Source: Cellvibrio japonicus Ueda107 (GTDB taxonomy: Bacteria; Pseudomonadota; Gammaproteobacteria; Pseudomonadales; Cellvibrionaceae). Taken from it: a DNA stretch of 64,000 nucleotides. The DNA is taken from NCBI RefSeq assembly GCF_000019225.1, contig NC_010995.1, forward strand, positions 3,356,501 to 3,420,500. Direction: 5' to 3'. A model generated the notes under the pieces. The model did not search any database. It was given only the letters and a program-made list of their open reading frames with translations, and had not been told where the DNA came from. Position 1 is the stretch's first letter. Every line of letters starts with the position of its first letter. This document shows, in pieces, positions 9,547-19,295 of this stretch. A program made the translations under genes and the position numbers.

Positions 9547-11898
9547 CTAGTCAGTACGTCCACGCTTGCGTCGACGTTTTTCCTCGTAAAGCAACTGGTC
9601 CGCCTTGGCAACCAACGCTTCCAGGGAAACCATCTCCTCTGCACGAAAGCTGTAACACCCCAAACTGCAACCGAGATGATAGGCCAGGTTACTGGTTTGG
9701 TTATAGCGGTCGAATTGCTGGTACAGTCGCCCCCGCAAATCCTCTTCACCCTGCTGGCCGGAAGTAAGCACAACAAATTCGTCACCACTCAAACGGGCGA
9801 TTAAATCATCCGCACGAAAACTGGTACTGATCAAACTTGCAGCAACACCCAATGCAAGATCGCCCTCACTGTGTCCATGGGTATCGTTAATCTTTTTCAA
9901 ATCATCAAGATCGATAAATACCAGGCGTATATCGCGCCCGCCGTGGCTGTTTACCCAGGCTGGGGCGCGGTGGAAAAAACCGCGCCGGTTGAGTAACCCC
10001 GTCAATTCATCGCGCTCTACAATATTGATAAGGCGGGCATTCTGATGGTTGCGGATATCCAAATGACGCTGCAAATGCTGCTGCTGTTGTTGTAACTCCT
10101 CAGCTACTATGGCGCCTACCAATATGCTGGAGAGTTCATGGCGCAACCACTCCAGGGGAATGCGCGGATTATCCGTCATATCCAGCAGCAACAAACCATA
10201 GTGTCGATTTTGGTGGAAGATCGGCAATACAACCTGCACCAACGAGCGATTGATACAAGGCGTTTCGCCCAGTAAAACATCCAAAGGAATAAGTTGCCCC
10301 GGGCGGGATTGGTCTAATTCGCCATTGACCATCACTAACATCAAACGCAATTCGCGCGGAATATCCACACCAAATAATTGATAATCAAAACTGTGGGGAT
10401 AAAGTCCCATAACGCATTGGGTAACCCCTATCTGGCGCAGAGTTGTCTCCAGCAGCTGACAAATACCCGCCAGCGAGAAATCGGTCAGTTGCGTTTTAAC
10501 CAGACGAGAAAGTATCTCCGCATCATGCTCCTCACGTTGACGAATCGATAGCTGATAAGCGCGCAATTTATCAATAATCACCAATTGCCACTTTTGTAAC
10601 TGCTCTGCACACGCCAGGATATGCCCCACAGAGGGCGCTGAGCGTAAAGAGGGGCACACATCCAATAAATGGCGCTGCAAATAAAACACGAGTGCCTGTA
10701 AATGGCTAATATCACCTTCAGTTGCCAGGCATTCGTTGGCGAATTCACCAATAGCGACATCCATCCAGCCGGATTTTTCAAACTGACGTAAGCAATGCTC
10801 AAGGAATAGCAAATAGCTTTTATAGACAGTTGCCCGTGTTTCCGGCAACCCCAGATCAGCCAATATCCGCTCGCGATAATTCGCCCCCTGCTCTGCCGGG
10901 AAAGCTTTGCTGTCCTGCCGTGCACCACCGCGTTCACCAATACAACCGCAGGATTGCCGCACGACCAAACGCATAGGCACCTTGGTCACCAGGGGAATGG
11001 AATTGCCCTGCATGTGCGACAACAATAACTCCAGGGCAATTTGCACCTGGGTCGTCATGGGTTGGTGCACGGTAGTAATCATAGGTGCTTCGCGCTGGGC
11101 GGACAGCAGATTATCAAAACCGCAAATGGCAAAATCGCCCGGCACATGCAGGTTGCGTTCCTGCGCTACGGTCAATGCCGCCAATGCCATGGTGTCATTG
11201 GCGGCGACCAACGCCTCAAATGGCACCTGTCGCGCCAGCAACTCCTCCATGGCGCGTCGCCCTCCATCGCGCTCAAAATTCCCCTGCACAACCAGCGCCG
11301 GTTCAAAGGGAATATGTGCTTTTTGCAAGGCGGAGAGATACGCTGCAAAACGCTCTTCTTCATCGAAGTGGCCATCTGCTCCACGCATATAGGCAATACG
11401 GCGATAACCGTGGATCCCTATCAGGTGGCGAAACAGCAACTCCGCACCGGCGCGATTATCCACAATGACCGAGGGATTACCCGGCGCCACAAAATTCATA
11501 CTCAACAGCGGTGTAGAACCGAACAGCGAGAATACCTGGCTGATCTCGTCCTCATAGGCTCCCGCCTGGTAGCTGTTGGTAAGCGATAAAATACCGTCCA
11601 ATGGCAAGTGATACGCCAAATCAAACAGCACATTGAATTGGCGATTAAACAATTGGGTAGAATGCAGGTGTCGTCCGGGGAAAAACACCAGCCGCAAATC
11701 ATGCTGGGCAGCTTTTTGCATAAGCCCCAATACCAGGGCAGCGGCAAGGTCATCATCAACTCGATGAATCAGTACTCCAATGGTTTTGGCAGCAGCACCC
11801 GTGATGGGGGGGATATCCGGCGAATCGGATGTGATCTCAAAACTGGTCAAGCGCACAGCTCCTGATACAGGGATGGGCAAGGCACCGGAGCATTTCAC
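9547..11898 (-). CDS. diguanylate cyclase with LacI-type periplasmic-binding-protein sensor
   Basis: 783 aa, GTG start with AGGT upstream. Residues about 37-315 resemble the sugar-binding half of LacI/GalR regulators (TIGVLIH, DGILSL, VIVDNRAGAE, ALVAANDTMALAAL, FAICGFDNL), but no helix-turn-helix precedes them. A helical middle region (about 330-610) leads to a GGDEF domain: RDELTGLLNRRGF, then SGDEF at 704-708 with the inhibitory site RADD five residues before it. There is no signal peptide or membrane segment, so it should act in the cytoplasm, making c-di-GMP in response to a ligand. It is first in a same-strand run with the TonB receptor and GH31 genes, which suggests a sugar ligand. The serine in place of the first glycine of GGDEF is tolerated in known active cyclases. 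It is divergent from an EAL-domain gene. Confidence 0.88.
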   Translation of the reverse strand: MKCSGALPIPVSGAVRLTSFEITSDSPDIPPITGAAAKTIGVLIHRVDDDLAAALVLGLMQKAAQHDLRLVFFPGRHLHSTQLFNRQFNVLFDLAYHLPLDGILSLTNSYQAGAYEDEISQVFSLFGSTPLLSMNFVAPGNPSVIVDNRAGAELLFRHLIGIHGYRRIAYMRGADGHFDEEERFAAYLSALQKAHIPFEPALVVQGNFERDGGRRAMEELLARQVPFEALVAANDTMALAALTVAQERNLHVPGDFAICGFDNLLSAQREAPMITTVHQPMTTQVQIALELLLSHMQGNSIPLVTKVPMRLVVRQSCGCIGERGGARQDSKAFPAEQGANYRERILADLGLPETRATVYKSYLLFLEHCLRQFEKSGWMDVAIGEFANECLATEGDISHLQALVFYLQRHLLDVCPSLRSAPSVGHILACAEQLQKWQLVIIDKLRAYQLSIRQREEHDAEILSRLVKTQLTDFSLAGICQLLETTLRQIGVTQCVMGLYPHSFDYQLFGVDIPRELRLMLVMVNGELDQSRPGQLIPLDVLLGETPCINRSLVQVVLPIFHQNRHYGLLLLDMTDNPRIPLEWLRHELSSILVGAIVAEELQQQQQHLQRHLDIRNHQNARLINIVERDELTGLLNRRGFFHRAPAWVNSHGGRDIRLVFIDLDDLKKINDTHGHSEGDLALGVAASLISTSFRADDLIARLSGDEFVVLTSGQQGEEDLRGRLYQQFDRYNQTSNLAYHLGCSLGCYSFRAEEMVSLEALVAKADQLLYEEKRRRKRGRTD

Positions 11899-12129
11899 CA
11901 GTCAACCTGACCTGCCCCGTAAATACATGGCACAAGTATAGGCAGAATTCCCAATCCAGCCGGATTTTCTGCCCCGGCGTTGTGCAGTCTGTGAGGAAAC
12001 CTCACGACTAATAACAGCCCAGCTTCTATACTCTTAAGGCAGGCCGGATATACCCTCAGGTATGGTCTGTCAGGATTGGAATCCTGTGTGCCCGGCAAGG
12101 GCGCACCTTAACAAAAGGCAGTAACCGTA

Positions 12130-14595
12130 ATGCCCCATGAATTTCGTCAAGCCTTCAGCGAGCTACGCCAGGCATTTATTGCCGGTCTCCCCGAACGCGC
12201 CCACAAACTTGATCAGGTTTGGACCCATCTGCATCGCCTGAATTGGAACGAGCAAGGCATTCGCGCCCTGCAACGGTTCTTCCATAAACTCAGCGGCAGT
12301 AGTGCCACCTACGGCTACACCAGTATTAGTGGCAACGCCCAATACCTGGCTGGCTACCTGCAGGAACTGCTGGACCTCAAACGCCAACCGGGCAACAACG
12401 AACGCGAACATATCAACCAGCGTATAGAAGCGCTGCGACAGCAGATGGTGCAGGCGAGCGAGCTGCCCAGCCTGACAGAGGCGATCGGTGCGCCACCACT
12501 GGCCAACCAAGCCCTCTATAACCAACAGTTGGTGTATGTCATTGAGCCTGATCGCGGCCATGCATCTCTCGTATGTCGCTACCTGCGCCGCGCCGGTTTG
12601 CAAACCCAATTCTTTGAAAATGTGGGTGACTGCATGACCCACCCCCATGAAAACAGTCCGCAGGCCATCCTGCTCGATGCCGACCTTCACCCCGAAGGGG
12701 TCGTTGCCGTTATACGTTCACTCAAGTCGTTATTCAGCGAGCCGGTACCGGTGTTGCTTATGTCCGCGCGCAGTGATGCCCACACTCGCCTGCGCGCATT
12801 GCGCGCCGGTTGCGATGACTACCTTATCAAGCCGCTGAACTTTAATTTACTGCTGGAAAAGCTGCTGCAAACCCTGCATCAACCCAATCGTATCTACCGC
12901 GTCATGATTGTGGAGGATGACCAGGATATGGCCGAGCTGGAAGCGGAAATCCTGCGCTACGCCGGTATGGAAGTCCTGTGTATCAACCGCCCCCTGCAAA
13001 GCCTGGAGAAAGCCAACACGTTCAAACCGGACCTGGCCATCCTGGATATGCACATGCCGGAAATGAACGGCATAGAACTGGCCAGACTGCTGCGCCAGGA
13101 CCCGGAGTTTTTACTATTGCCCATTATCTTTGTGACGGCAGATACCGATGTGCAGCTACATCGGCAAATCCAGGCCCTGGGGGTTAATGCGCTGCTGGTA
13201 AAACCGCTCGCAGCAGAGCAACTGATCAAACTCTGCGAGCAAGCGCTGGTCAGTACCAATTCACTGAAAAACCGGGTGGCGCGTATTACCCAACGCAGCT
13301 ACCAGGCTCACCAGATTACGCCCGGTTATTTCTTTGCCGCCGTGGAAGAGGAAATCCACAACGTCAATCTCGGCCAGGACCAAAGCGCCCTTTATTACCT
13401 GAGTCCTAACCATTACCAGGAACTGGTTGATCGCCTGGATCGCATTGAACTCAGCGCCTTACATGAAGCCTTTTGCGAACACCTGGGGGAAATCCTCGGA
13501 ACGGATGAGCATTGGGTTGAGCTGTCGCCCTTAGTGGCCTGTGTGATGACCTGTCGACGCAGCCTGCAATACCACCACCAACGTGGAGAACAATTGGCCA
13601 AGCACCTGAGCCAACACCCCTACCGTATCCAGGCTAATCCCCTACTATTGGATTTTGGCGTGGGCTTGGTGCCCCTGAACATCAAGCTCGGTAGTGCGCA
13701 CCAGGCGCTCCTGGCCGCTGAAGAAGCCTTTGAACAACAAACCGGTCACCCTCCGCAAGGTGATAACCATATCCCGACACCGCCCCATCCCTTGGTCAAT
13801 ACAAACGCCGGATTCACTGGAGATTCGTTGGATATCAACAAGGATCTGGTACTGACCTTCCAGCCAATCATTAGCCTGGAAGACGCCCAGATAGAGCACT
13901 TTTCGGTACTCACCCGCCTGCGCCGCAGCGATGGCGAACTGATTCCCGCCAGTCAGTTCCTGCGCCGCCTGGACGAGCCCGGCAAGCGCCTGGAATTGGA
14001 TCGCTGGGTCTTGCAAAAAGCAGTCAGCACCATCGCCGAAAACAGCAGTACCCGCGAACACGCCACACTCTTTATGCACCTGGATAAGGAAACCCTGGCG
14101 AAAAAGAACTTCTTTTCCTTTGCCGCCAATGTACTGCGCTCTTCCCGCCTACGCGGCAGTGGTCGCCTGGTATTTATGCTAGAAGAACCCTGGGTACTTG
14201 AACACCCTGCCCTGGCCCAGCGCATTGCCCAATCCCTGCTCGACATAGAATGCGGTATCTGCCTGACCCATGCCGGTAACAGCGAGCACAGTATCCGGAT
14301 TATTAACCAATTGCCCCTGCATTACGTCCGGCTTTCACCGCACCTGACCGCGCAGGGCTACAACCCCCAGGAGTTGAAAGCCATACTGGCTGCCGCACGG
14401 GATAATGGCGTCAAGGTTATCGCCACCCAGATCGAGGATTCACACAACCTCTCAAGCTTGTGGATGCAAGGTATCCGCTTATTCGAGGGCTTTTTTATCC
14501 AACCGCCAGACAGTGTTTTCCACCTGCAAAACGACATTGTGTTTGCCAGGGAGTTTATACAACAGCCAGGTTTTGACCCTGCCAGCCAAGGCTGA
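12130..14595 (+). CDS. Hpt-REC-REC-degenerate EAL signalling protein
   Basis: 821 aa, ATG start after an AAGG-type site. An N-terminal Hpt-like domain has the phosphorylatable His52 in FHKLSGSSATYG. Receiver 1 (about 138-250) has Asp183 in LLDADL; receiver 2 (about 258-375) has Asp306 in LAILDMHMPEMNG plus VTADTD and the KPLA lysine. The C-terminal EAL-type domain (about 568-810) has FSVLTR (591-596) where active phosphodiesterases have the E-A-L signature, and other catalytic acids are not evident. It is therefore probably a c-di-GMP-binding or scaffold domain rather than a hydrolase, like FimX-type proteins. No histidine kinase is encoded nearby. It is divergent from a diguanylate cyclase across a 231-bp spacer, so the two may be co-regulated. 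Confidence 0.85.
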   Translation: MPHEFRQAFSELRQAFIAGLPERAHKLDQVWTHLHRLNWNEQGIRALQRFFHKLSGSSATYGYTSISGNAQYLAGYLQELLDLKRQPGNNEREHINQRIEALRQQMVQASELPSLTEAIGAPPLANQALYNQQLVYVIEPDRGHASLVCRYLRRAGLQTQFFENVGDCMTHPHENSPQAILLDADLHPEGVVAVIRSLKSLFSEPVPVLLMSARSDAHTRLRALRAGCDDYLIKPLNFNLLLEKLLQTLHQPNRIYRVMIVEDDQDMAELEAEILRYAGMEVLCINRPLQSLEKANTFKPDLAILDMHMPEMNGIELARLLRQDPEFLLLPIIFVTADTDVQLHRQIQALGVNALLVKPLAAEQLIKLCEQALVSTNSLKNRVARITQRSYQAHQITPGYFFAAVEEEIHNVNLGQDQSALYYLSPNHYQELVDRLDRIELSALHEAFCEHLGEILGTDEHWVELSPLVACVMTCRRSLQYHHQRGEQLAKHLSQHPYRIQANPLLLDFGVGLVPLNIKLGSAHQALLAAEEAFEQQTGHPPQGDNHIPTPPHPLVNTNAGFTGDSLDINKDLVLTFQPIISLEDAQIEHFSVLTRLRRSDGELIPASQFLRRLDEPGKRLELDRWVLQKAVSTIAENSSTREHATLFMHLDKETLAKKNFFSFAANVLRSSRLRGSGRLVFMLEEPWVLEHPALAQRIAQSLLDIECGICLTHAGNSEHSIRIINQLPLHYVRLSPHLTAQGYNPQELKAILAAARDNGVKVIATQIEDSHNLSSLWMQGIRLFEGFFIQPPDSVFHLQNDIVFAREFIQQPGFDPASQG

Positions 14596-14868
14596 TCAAC
14601 ACCTGCGGGACCTGCCAGAATTTGCCAATAAACGCAATAACTTATATATTGGCCGTTCGTTTTTGCGCGCGTTGAGATGCCGACCTGGCAATACAGGTGA
14701 GACTCAGGCAATACGGGTAAGACTCTGGCATTAAATCCTGCGCAGCTTCACGACAAGTGTTTGGTGCAGCCACATCACCTGCGCACCACCACTGGTTAAT
14801 CCCCCCAATTCCCGCCCGATTAGCCCGTTTATGACTGGCTGCGGGGGTTTGTTTTTTTGGAGAATGCA

Positions 14869-16032
14869 ATGTCCAGCCTTATGAACACTTTCGGCACCAG
14901 AACACTCACCCTTGTGCGGGGCGAGGGTAGCCGCGTGTGGGATGACCAGGGCAAATCCTATCTGGATGCCATTAGTGGTATCGCTGTCTGTGGCCTGGGC
15001 TATTCCCACCCGGCTGTAACCAAGGCACTGGCCGAGCAGGCCGCCACCCTGATCCATGTCTCCAACCTCTACAATATTCCCCAGCAACAGCACCTGGGCG
15101 ATTTGCTCACCCAATTCAGCGGTATGGAGAAAGCATTCTTCTCCAACTCCGGTGCAGAAGCCAATGAAGCGGCGATCAAGATTGCGCGCAAATACGGTAA
15201 TGACAAGGGCGTAAAAAGCCCCTCGATTATCGTGATGGAAAACAGTTTCCATGGCCGCACCATGGCCACCCTGAGCGCAACAGGCAACACCAAAGTACAA
15301 ATTGGCTTTGAGCCCCTGGTTGAAGGCTTTGTGCGCGTCCCCTATGACGACGTACCTGCGGTAAAAGCCGCGCTGGCACAGCACGACAATATCGTTGCCA
15401 TACTGGTCGAGCCCGTACAGGGCGAGGGCGGCGTACGTGTACCGGCAGCCGATTATCTCAACCAACTGCGCACCCTGGCCGATGAGCATGATCTGCTGCT
15501 GATGCTCGATGAAATCCAGACCGGCAATGGCCGTACCGGCACCTTCTTTGCGTTCCAACATAACGGCATACTGCCGGATGTATTGACCACCGCCAAAGGC
15601 CTGGGCAATGGTGTCCCCATTGGCGCCTGCCTGGCACGCGGCAAAGCCGCCGAGGTATTCCAGCCAGGTAACCATGGCACCACCTTTGGCGGTAACCCCC
15701 TGGCCTGTAGCGCCGGGATTGCCGTACTGGAAACCCTGCGCAATGACAACCTGCTCACACGCGTGCAATATCTGGGCGATAAACTGCTAGCCGGTTTCCG
15801 CCAGGCACTGGCAGGTAACACCAAGGTGGTCGATATCCGCGGCAAGGGATTAATGCTTGGTATTGAACTCAATGCCCCCTGTCCTGAGCTGGTTCAGAAA
15901 GGGCGCGACCTGGGAGTATTGATCAATGTAACCGCCGGCAGCACCATCCGCCTGCTGCCCACCTTTATTCTCACGGATGCAGAAGCTGACGACCTCATCA
16001 GCAAGGTGGTTCAACTGGTGACAGAGTTTTAA
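14869..16032 (+). CDS. argD: acetylornithine aminotransferase
   Basis: 387 aa from the ATG at 14869, which has GGAG 6 nt upstream; an in-frame TTG 12 nt earlier is less likely. A class III PLP-dependent aminotransferase: SNSGAEANEAAIKIARKY, FHGRT, LDEIQTGNGRTG and the Schiff-base lysine in TTAKGLGNG. It transfers an amino group between glutamate and N-acetylornithine in arginine synthesis in the cytoplasm. In related bacteria the enzyme can also act on succinyl-diaminopimelate. The gene is followed 47 bp later by argF, consistent with an operon. Confidence 0.95.
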   Translation: MSSLMNTFGTRTLTLVRGEGSRVWDDQGKSYLDAISGIAVCGLGYSHPAVTKALAEQAATLIHVSNLYNIPQQQHLGDLLTQFSGMEKAFFSNSGAEANEAAIKIARKYGNDKGVKSPSIIVMENSFHGRTMATLSATGNTKVQIGFEPLVEGFVRVPYDDVPAVKAALAQHDNIVAILVEPVQGEGGVRVPAADYLNQLRTLADEHDLLLMLDEIQTGNGRTGTFFAFQHNGILPDVLTTAKGLGNGVPIGACLARGKAAEVFQPGNHGTTFGGNPLACSAGIAVLETLRNDNLLTRVQYLGDKLLAGFRQALAGNTKVVDIRGKGLMLGIELNAPCPELVQKGRDLGVLINVTAGSTIRLLPTFILTDAEADDLISKVVQLVTEF

Positions 16033-16035
16033 ACA

Positions 16036-16059
16036 AGCGCGCGCAATAACGCGCGCGCT
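16036..16059 (+). repeat. GC-alternating hairpin between argD and argF
   Basis: A perfect 9-bp stem (AGCGCGCGC with its complement) and a 6-nt loop lie 4 nt after the argD stop and 20 nt before the argF start. No T-tract follows. It could tune argF expression or protect processed mRNA ends. Confidence 0.5.
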
Positions 16060-16079
16060 GCAATAAAAGAGCAACGATT

Positions 16080-16997
16080 ATGGTTCCCTCAAAGGCACCG
16101 AGACATTTCCTAACCTTAAATGACGTCAATAGCGCCGAGCTGCAACACATCATCGCGCGCGCCATCGAACTCAAAGCCCTGCTCCGCCAGGGCAAAGCAC
16201 CAGCCCTATTCGACAATAAAGTGCTGGCGATGATTTTCGAAAAAAACTCCACCCGTACCCGGGTCTCCTTTGAGTCCGGAGTTGCCAAGCTAGGTGGTCA
16301 CGCTATTTTCCTGTCAACCAAGGATTCCCAGCTGGGCCGCGGCGAACCCATCGAAGATGCCGCACGCTGTATTGCCAGCATGGTAGACATGGTCATGATT
16401 CGCACCTATGGCCACGCCACCGTAGAACGTTTTGCCGAGTATTCGCGCGTCCCTGTCATCAACGGCCTGACCGACGAATACCACCCCTGTCAATTACTCG
16501 CCGATATCCAGACCTATGTGGAACAGCGCGGCTCACTGGCGGGAAAAACTGTTGCCTGGGTCGGCGATGGCAACAACATGTGTAACAGCTATATCCAGGC
16601 TGCCGAGTTGTGTGACTTTGAACTGCGTATCGCCACCCCCAAAGGTTTCGAACCGGAAGACGAATTTGTCACGCCTTACCAACATCGCGCCAGCGTTAGT
16701 AACGATCCGCGCGAAGCTGTTGCCGGTGCCGACCTGGTGGTTACCGATACCTGGGCGTCCATGGGCCAGGAAGATGAAAAGAAACAGCGCGAAAAGATTT
16801 TCATCGGCTACCAGGTCAACAAGGAACTGATGAGTTACGCCAAAAGCGATGCCCTGTTTATGCACTGCCTGCCCGCCTATCGCGGCAAGGAAGTCAGCGC
16901 CGATATCCTCGACGCACCCGATGCGGTGGTTTGGGAAGAAGCAGAAAACCGTATGCACGCGCAGAATGCGCTAATGGAATTTTTATTTAATCAATAG
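16080..16997 (+). CDS. argF: ornithine carbamoyltransferase
   Basis: 305 aa. Carbamoyl phosphate-binding motif STRTRVSFE, ornithine-site MHCLPAYRGKEVS and the HPCQLLADI motif are all present. It makes citrulline from ornithine and carbamoyl phosphate in the cytoplasm. The length matches the short ArgF type of pseudomonads and cellvibrios. It is the second gene of the argD-argF pair and is followed by a hairpin. Confidence 0.95.
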   Translation: MVPSKAPRHFLTLNDVNSAELQHIIARAIELKALLRQGKAPALFDNKVLAMIFEKNSTRTRVSFESGVAKLGGHAIFLSTKDSQLGRGEPIEDAARCIASMVDMVMIRTYGHATVERFAEYSRVPVINGLTDEYHPCQLLADIQTYVEQRGSLAGKTVAWVGDGNNMCNSYIQAAELCDFELRIATPKGFEPEDEFVTPYQHRASVSNDPREAVAGADLVVTDTWASMGQEDEKKQREKIFIGYQVNKELMSYAKSDALFMHCLPAYRGKEVSADILDAPDAVVWEEAENRMHAQNALMEFLFNQ

Positions 16998-17519
16998 TCC
17001 CTGCCAAGGTCGCCAGCCAACGCTGGCGACCACTCAGCCGCCCACTACAACGTCTTCTGGCCCCTGCCAATTTATCTTCCCCGCCACTCAACCGGCGCAG
17101 CCGTAACTTTTATGACTGGCCAACGGCCCGAAGCCACTGGCATTCCGGTTCGCCCGTTTAATTATTTTTCATGAAATACCCATGCGTTTTATCAGCAGCA
17201 CCAAAATGGCACATCAGCAGACAACGTTGTCAATTGTCGCACCACAAGCACGCCACTACAAACACCAAAACATGACAATCTTTCCCAAAAGTCAGGATTT
17301 TTGCCCCAAAACCATGCTTTTAATAACAATAGGAAATCTAAAATTATTTTTATATCTCTTATATGAATAAAAATAAGGGAAACATGCCTCTCTTGTGAAA
17401 AAACAGTTTAAAAATGACGTAACTTTTAGTAACAAATAAAAAACATTCAGACCTATAATCTTCCCTGCGCGCGCTTCATCATTCCAATCATCCACTGAGT
17501 TTATGTTGAGGTGTTTATC
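16998..17519. promoter_or_regulatory. intergenic region between argF and a small secreted protein gene
   Basis: 522 bp. It holds the argF downstream hairpin at its left end and becomes strongly AT-rich from about 17280 on, where the promoter of the secreted protein gene should lie. No further ORF with a credible start was found. Confidence 0.4.
17009..17030 (+). terminator. hairpin downstream of argF
   Basis: A perfect 9-bp stem (GTCGCCAGC and complement) with a CAAC loop, 11 nt past the argF stop. No T-run follows, so termination may be incomplete or factor-dependent. Confidence 0.45.
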
Positions 17520-17993
17520 ATGTTAAAACCCCTGGTTTCTGCCGCTGTTTTTGGGCTCGTCAGTTTCGCCAGTGTTGCCCAGGCCGCTGATTTTGTTTCT
17601 CACCGGGAGGTCTCCGGTGTTATCACTAAAATCAATGCGGCAAAACATACAATGACCGTCATGACCGAGCAGGGAAAGACCGAAAATTTTTCGATTGCGC
17701 CCCATGCCCGTGTTGCTACCGTGAAAGGTAAAAACCTGTCGCTGAGCCGTTTGGAGATCGGTCACAGCGTCACCCTTAAGCAACGCTTTCAACCCCTTGC
17801 CGGATCAGAAATCAAAGGGGAAATTCTCGCGATTAATCACAGCGACCTGAGTGTAAAAATTCGCGAGATGAACAGCGGCAATATCCTCCACGTCAAATTT
17901 GACGAGCAGGCCCACAGCACTGGTATAGGTGCCAACAGTTTTGAAAACCTGCGCAGAGGGAATGATCTGGTTGTTCGCAACACTGCCAAATAA
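17520..17993 (+). CDS. small secreted protein, OB-fold-like (CusF/DUF5666-like)
   Basis: 157 aa from the ATG at 17520 with GAGG 8 nt upstream. A clear signal peptide (MLKPLVSAAVFGLVSFASVAQA) ends with AQA before AD. The mature part has two tandem beta-rich segments, VSGVITKINAAKHTMTV and KGEILAINHSDLSVKI, which fit small OB-fold periplasmic proteins such as CusF-like or DUF5666 proteins. Conserved CusF metal ligands are not obvious, so a copper role is not claimed. The gene stands alone between terminators, and its function is unknown. Confidence 0.7.
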   Translation: MLKPLVSAAVFGLVSFASVAQAADFVSHREVSGVITKINAAKHTMTVMTEQGKTENFSIAPHARVATVKGKNLSLSRLEIGHSVTLKQRFQPLAGSEIKGEILAINHSDLSVKIREMNSGNILHVKFDEQAHSTGIGANSFENLRRGNDLVVRNTAK

Positions 17994-18043
17994 CAACAGC
18001 TCTATGTTTTTTCATTTCTATAAGAACTGTTGCATGACCACTG

Positions 18044-18071
18044 CAACGAGCCCCGCGTCAGGGGCTTGTTG
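18044..18071. terminator. bidirectional intrinsic terminator
   Basis: An 11-bp stem (one G-T pair), CAACGAGCCCC pairing with GGGGCTTGTTG, and a 6-nt loop. It lies between the secreted protein stop (17993) and the convergent EF-hand gene stop (18076). Confidence 0.75.
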
Positions 18072-18075
18072 TCTC

Positions 18076-19125
18076 TCAAACACTTAAATTGACTTCCTGG
18101 ACAACACCCACCTCACCCGTCTCTTTCAGATAGATTCCGGAGTTGGCAATTTCGCCCAGCGAATTGTTATTCGTATCTTTCAATTGAAAAGGTGAGCTTA
18201 CATGGCCGAGAAAAATCGCCCCCACATTCATATCACCTAACGCCATTAACTGGGAACTTCCATCTTCGTTCATCATCCAGATACGCAATTGATGATAAAT
18301 ACTGTCCCCCTCATCAATAAACTGATTACCGTCCTCATCAAACTGCGCCAACTCGGCAAACCCGCGTCCAGTCGTGGGGCCAAATAATTCGCTGCCGTTA
18401 TTGATAATGCCATCGCCATTACGATCCAACGCCAAAAAACCGCTGCCAGGCCTTAGCATGGCAATCTGTTCCTCAGTGCCATTGCTATCCAGGTCAAATG
18501 CAAACCGGGTCTGGCTAAGCTGCGCCCCCAAGCCATCAAAATTAATAACCAAGGGGTCAACCATCACTGCATCGCCCATGCGAATCTCCAGGTTAGACTC
18601 GCGCACAAATTCGCGGCTCATCGCCAAATCCACATGAAATGAAATCTCCCGGCCATCCTGGGTTCGAATAACCCCTTGGGCCTGGAACTGCAACTGCTCG
18701 CGCTCTTCGTAGCGCTCCTGCCGCTGGTAAACCAAACCTGCCCCGGAGCGCAATGCACGTAAAGGTAAGGATGTATCAACACTAATTAGCTTGGGGCCCG
18801 CCCCCTCCCCAAGGGTACTTGGGTCTTTCATATTCAAGGAGCGTCCACTGATAGCGTCAAAGGTCGCCTCCAGGATCATCAGGTTCAAGCGCGAGCGCGA
18901 ATCCAGTTCTGTACTCAAATCCAGCGTCTGCACCTGACGATACCTCGCTAACAAAGCACCAGCCTGGGACAGATCCACCTGGATCGACTCTGTCGGCAAT
19001 GGCTCAGGAACTGCTACCGGCACTGGCTCAGGCCCCGCCCACAACTGCAACCGCTCACGCACCAGGCGCTGTTCCTGATACTCCTGCTGCGCTGCCATCC
19101 GAACCTGTGCATTGGCAATAATCAT
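18076..19125 (-). CDS. EF-hand/RTX-C-terminus-like calcium-binding protein
   Basis: 349 aa from the ATG at 19125 with GGAGG 5 nt upstream. The N-terminal half is Gln/Glu/Arg-rich and unassigned. The C-terminal half matches the calcium-binding pattern common at the ends of RTX adhesins and haemolysins: DLDSNGTEE, LDRNGDGIINNGSELFG and FDEDGNQFIDEGD. There are no glycine-rich RTX nonapeptides and no signal peptide, so any secretion would have to use an uncleaved C-terminal signal. Free-standing proteins of this type occur in many marine gammaproteobacteria; their role is unknown. Convergent with the preceding gene. Confidence 0.7.
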   Translation of the reverse strand: MIIANAQVRMAAQQEYQEQRLVRERLQLWAGPEPVPVAVPEPLPTESIQVDLSQAGALLARYRQVQTLDLSTELDSRSRLNLMILEATFDAISGRSLNMKDPSTLGEGAGPKLISVDTSLPLRALRSGAGLVYQRQERYEEREQLQFQAQGVIRTQDGREISFHVDLAMSREFVRESNLEIRMGDAVMVDPLVINFDGLGAQLSQTRFAFDLDSNGTEEQIAMLRPGSGFLALDRNGDGIINNGSELFGPTTGRGFAELAQFDEDGNQFIDEGDSIYHQLRIWMMNEDGSSQLMALGDMNVGAIFLGHVSSPFQLKDTNNNSLGEIANSGIYLKETGEVGVVQEVNLSV

Positions 19126-19295
19126 CTCCACCTCCCGCAGGGTTAATTCAATAGAAAAAGGCTAACCAACCCTGTAGCGGCAAAAATGCGTATTTTTTGA
19201 GCGAAAAATATCGTTTAGATTAGAGTTTTTAGTTATTAATAATGATTAATTAATGACATCCAGAATCTATGTTCACATTCGAAGTTATGGTCACG

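Noticed and set aside
14731..15768. 345-aa open frame on the minus strand
   Set aside because: It is antisense to argD, has no recognisable motifs, and reflects the codon bias of argD.
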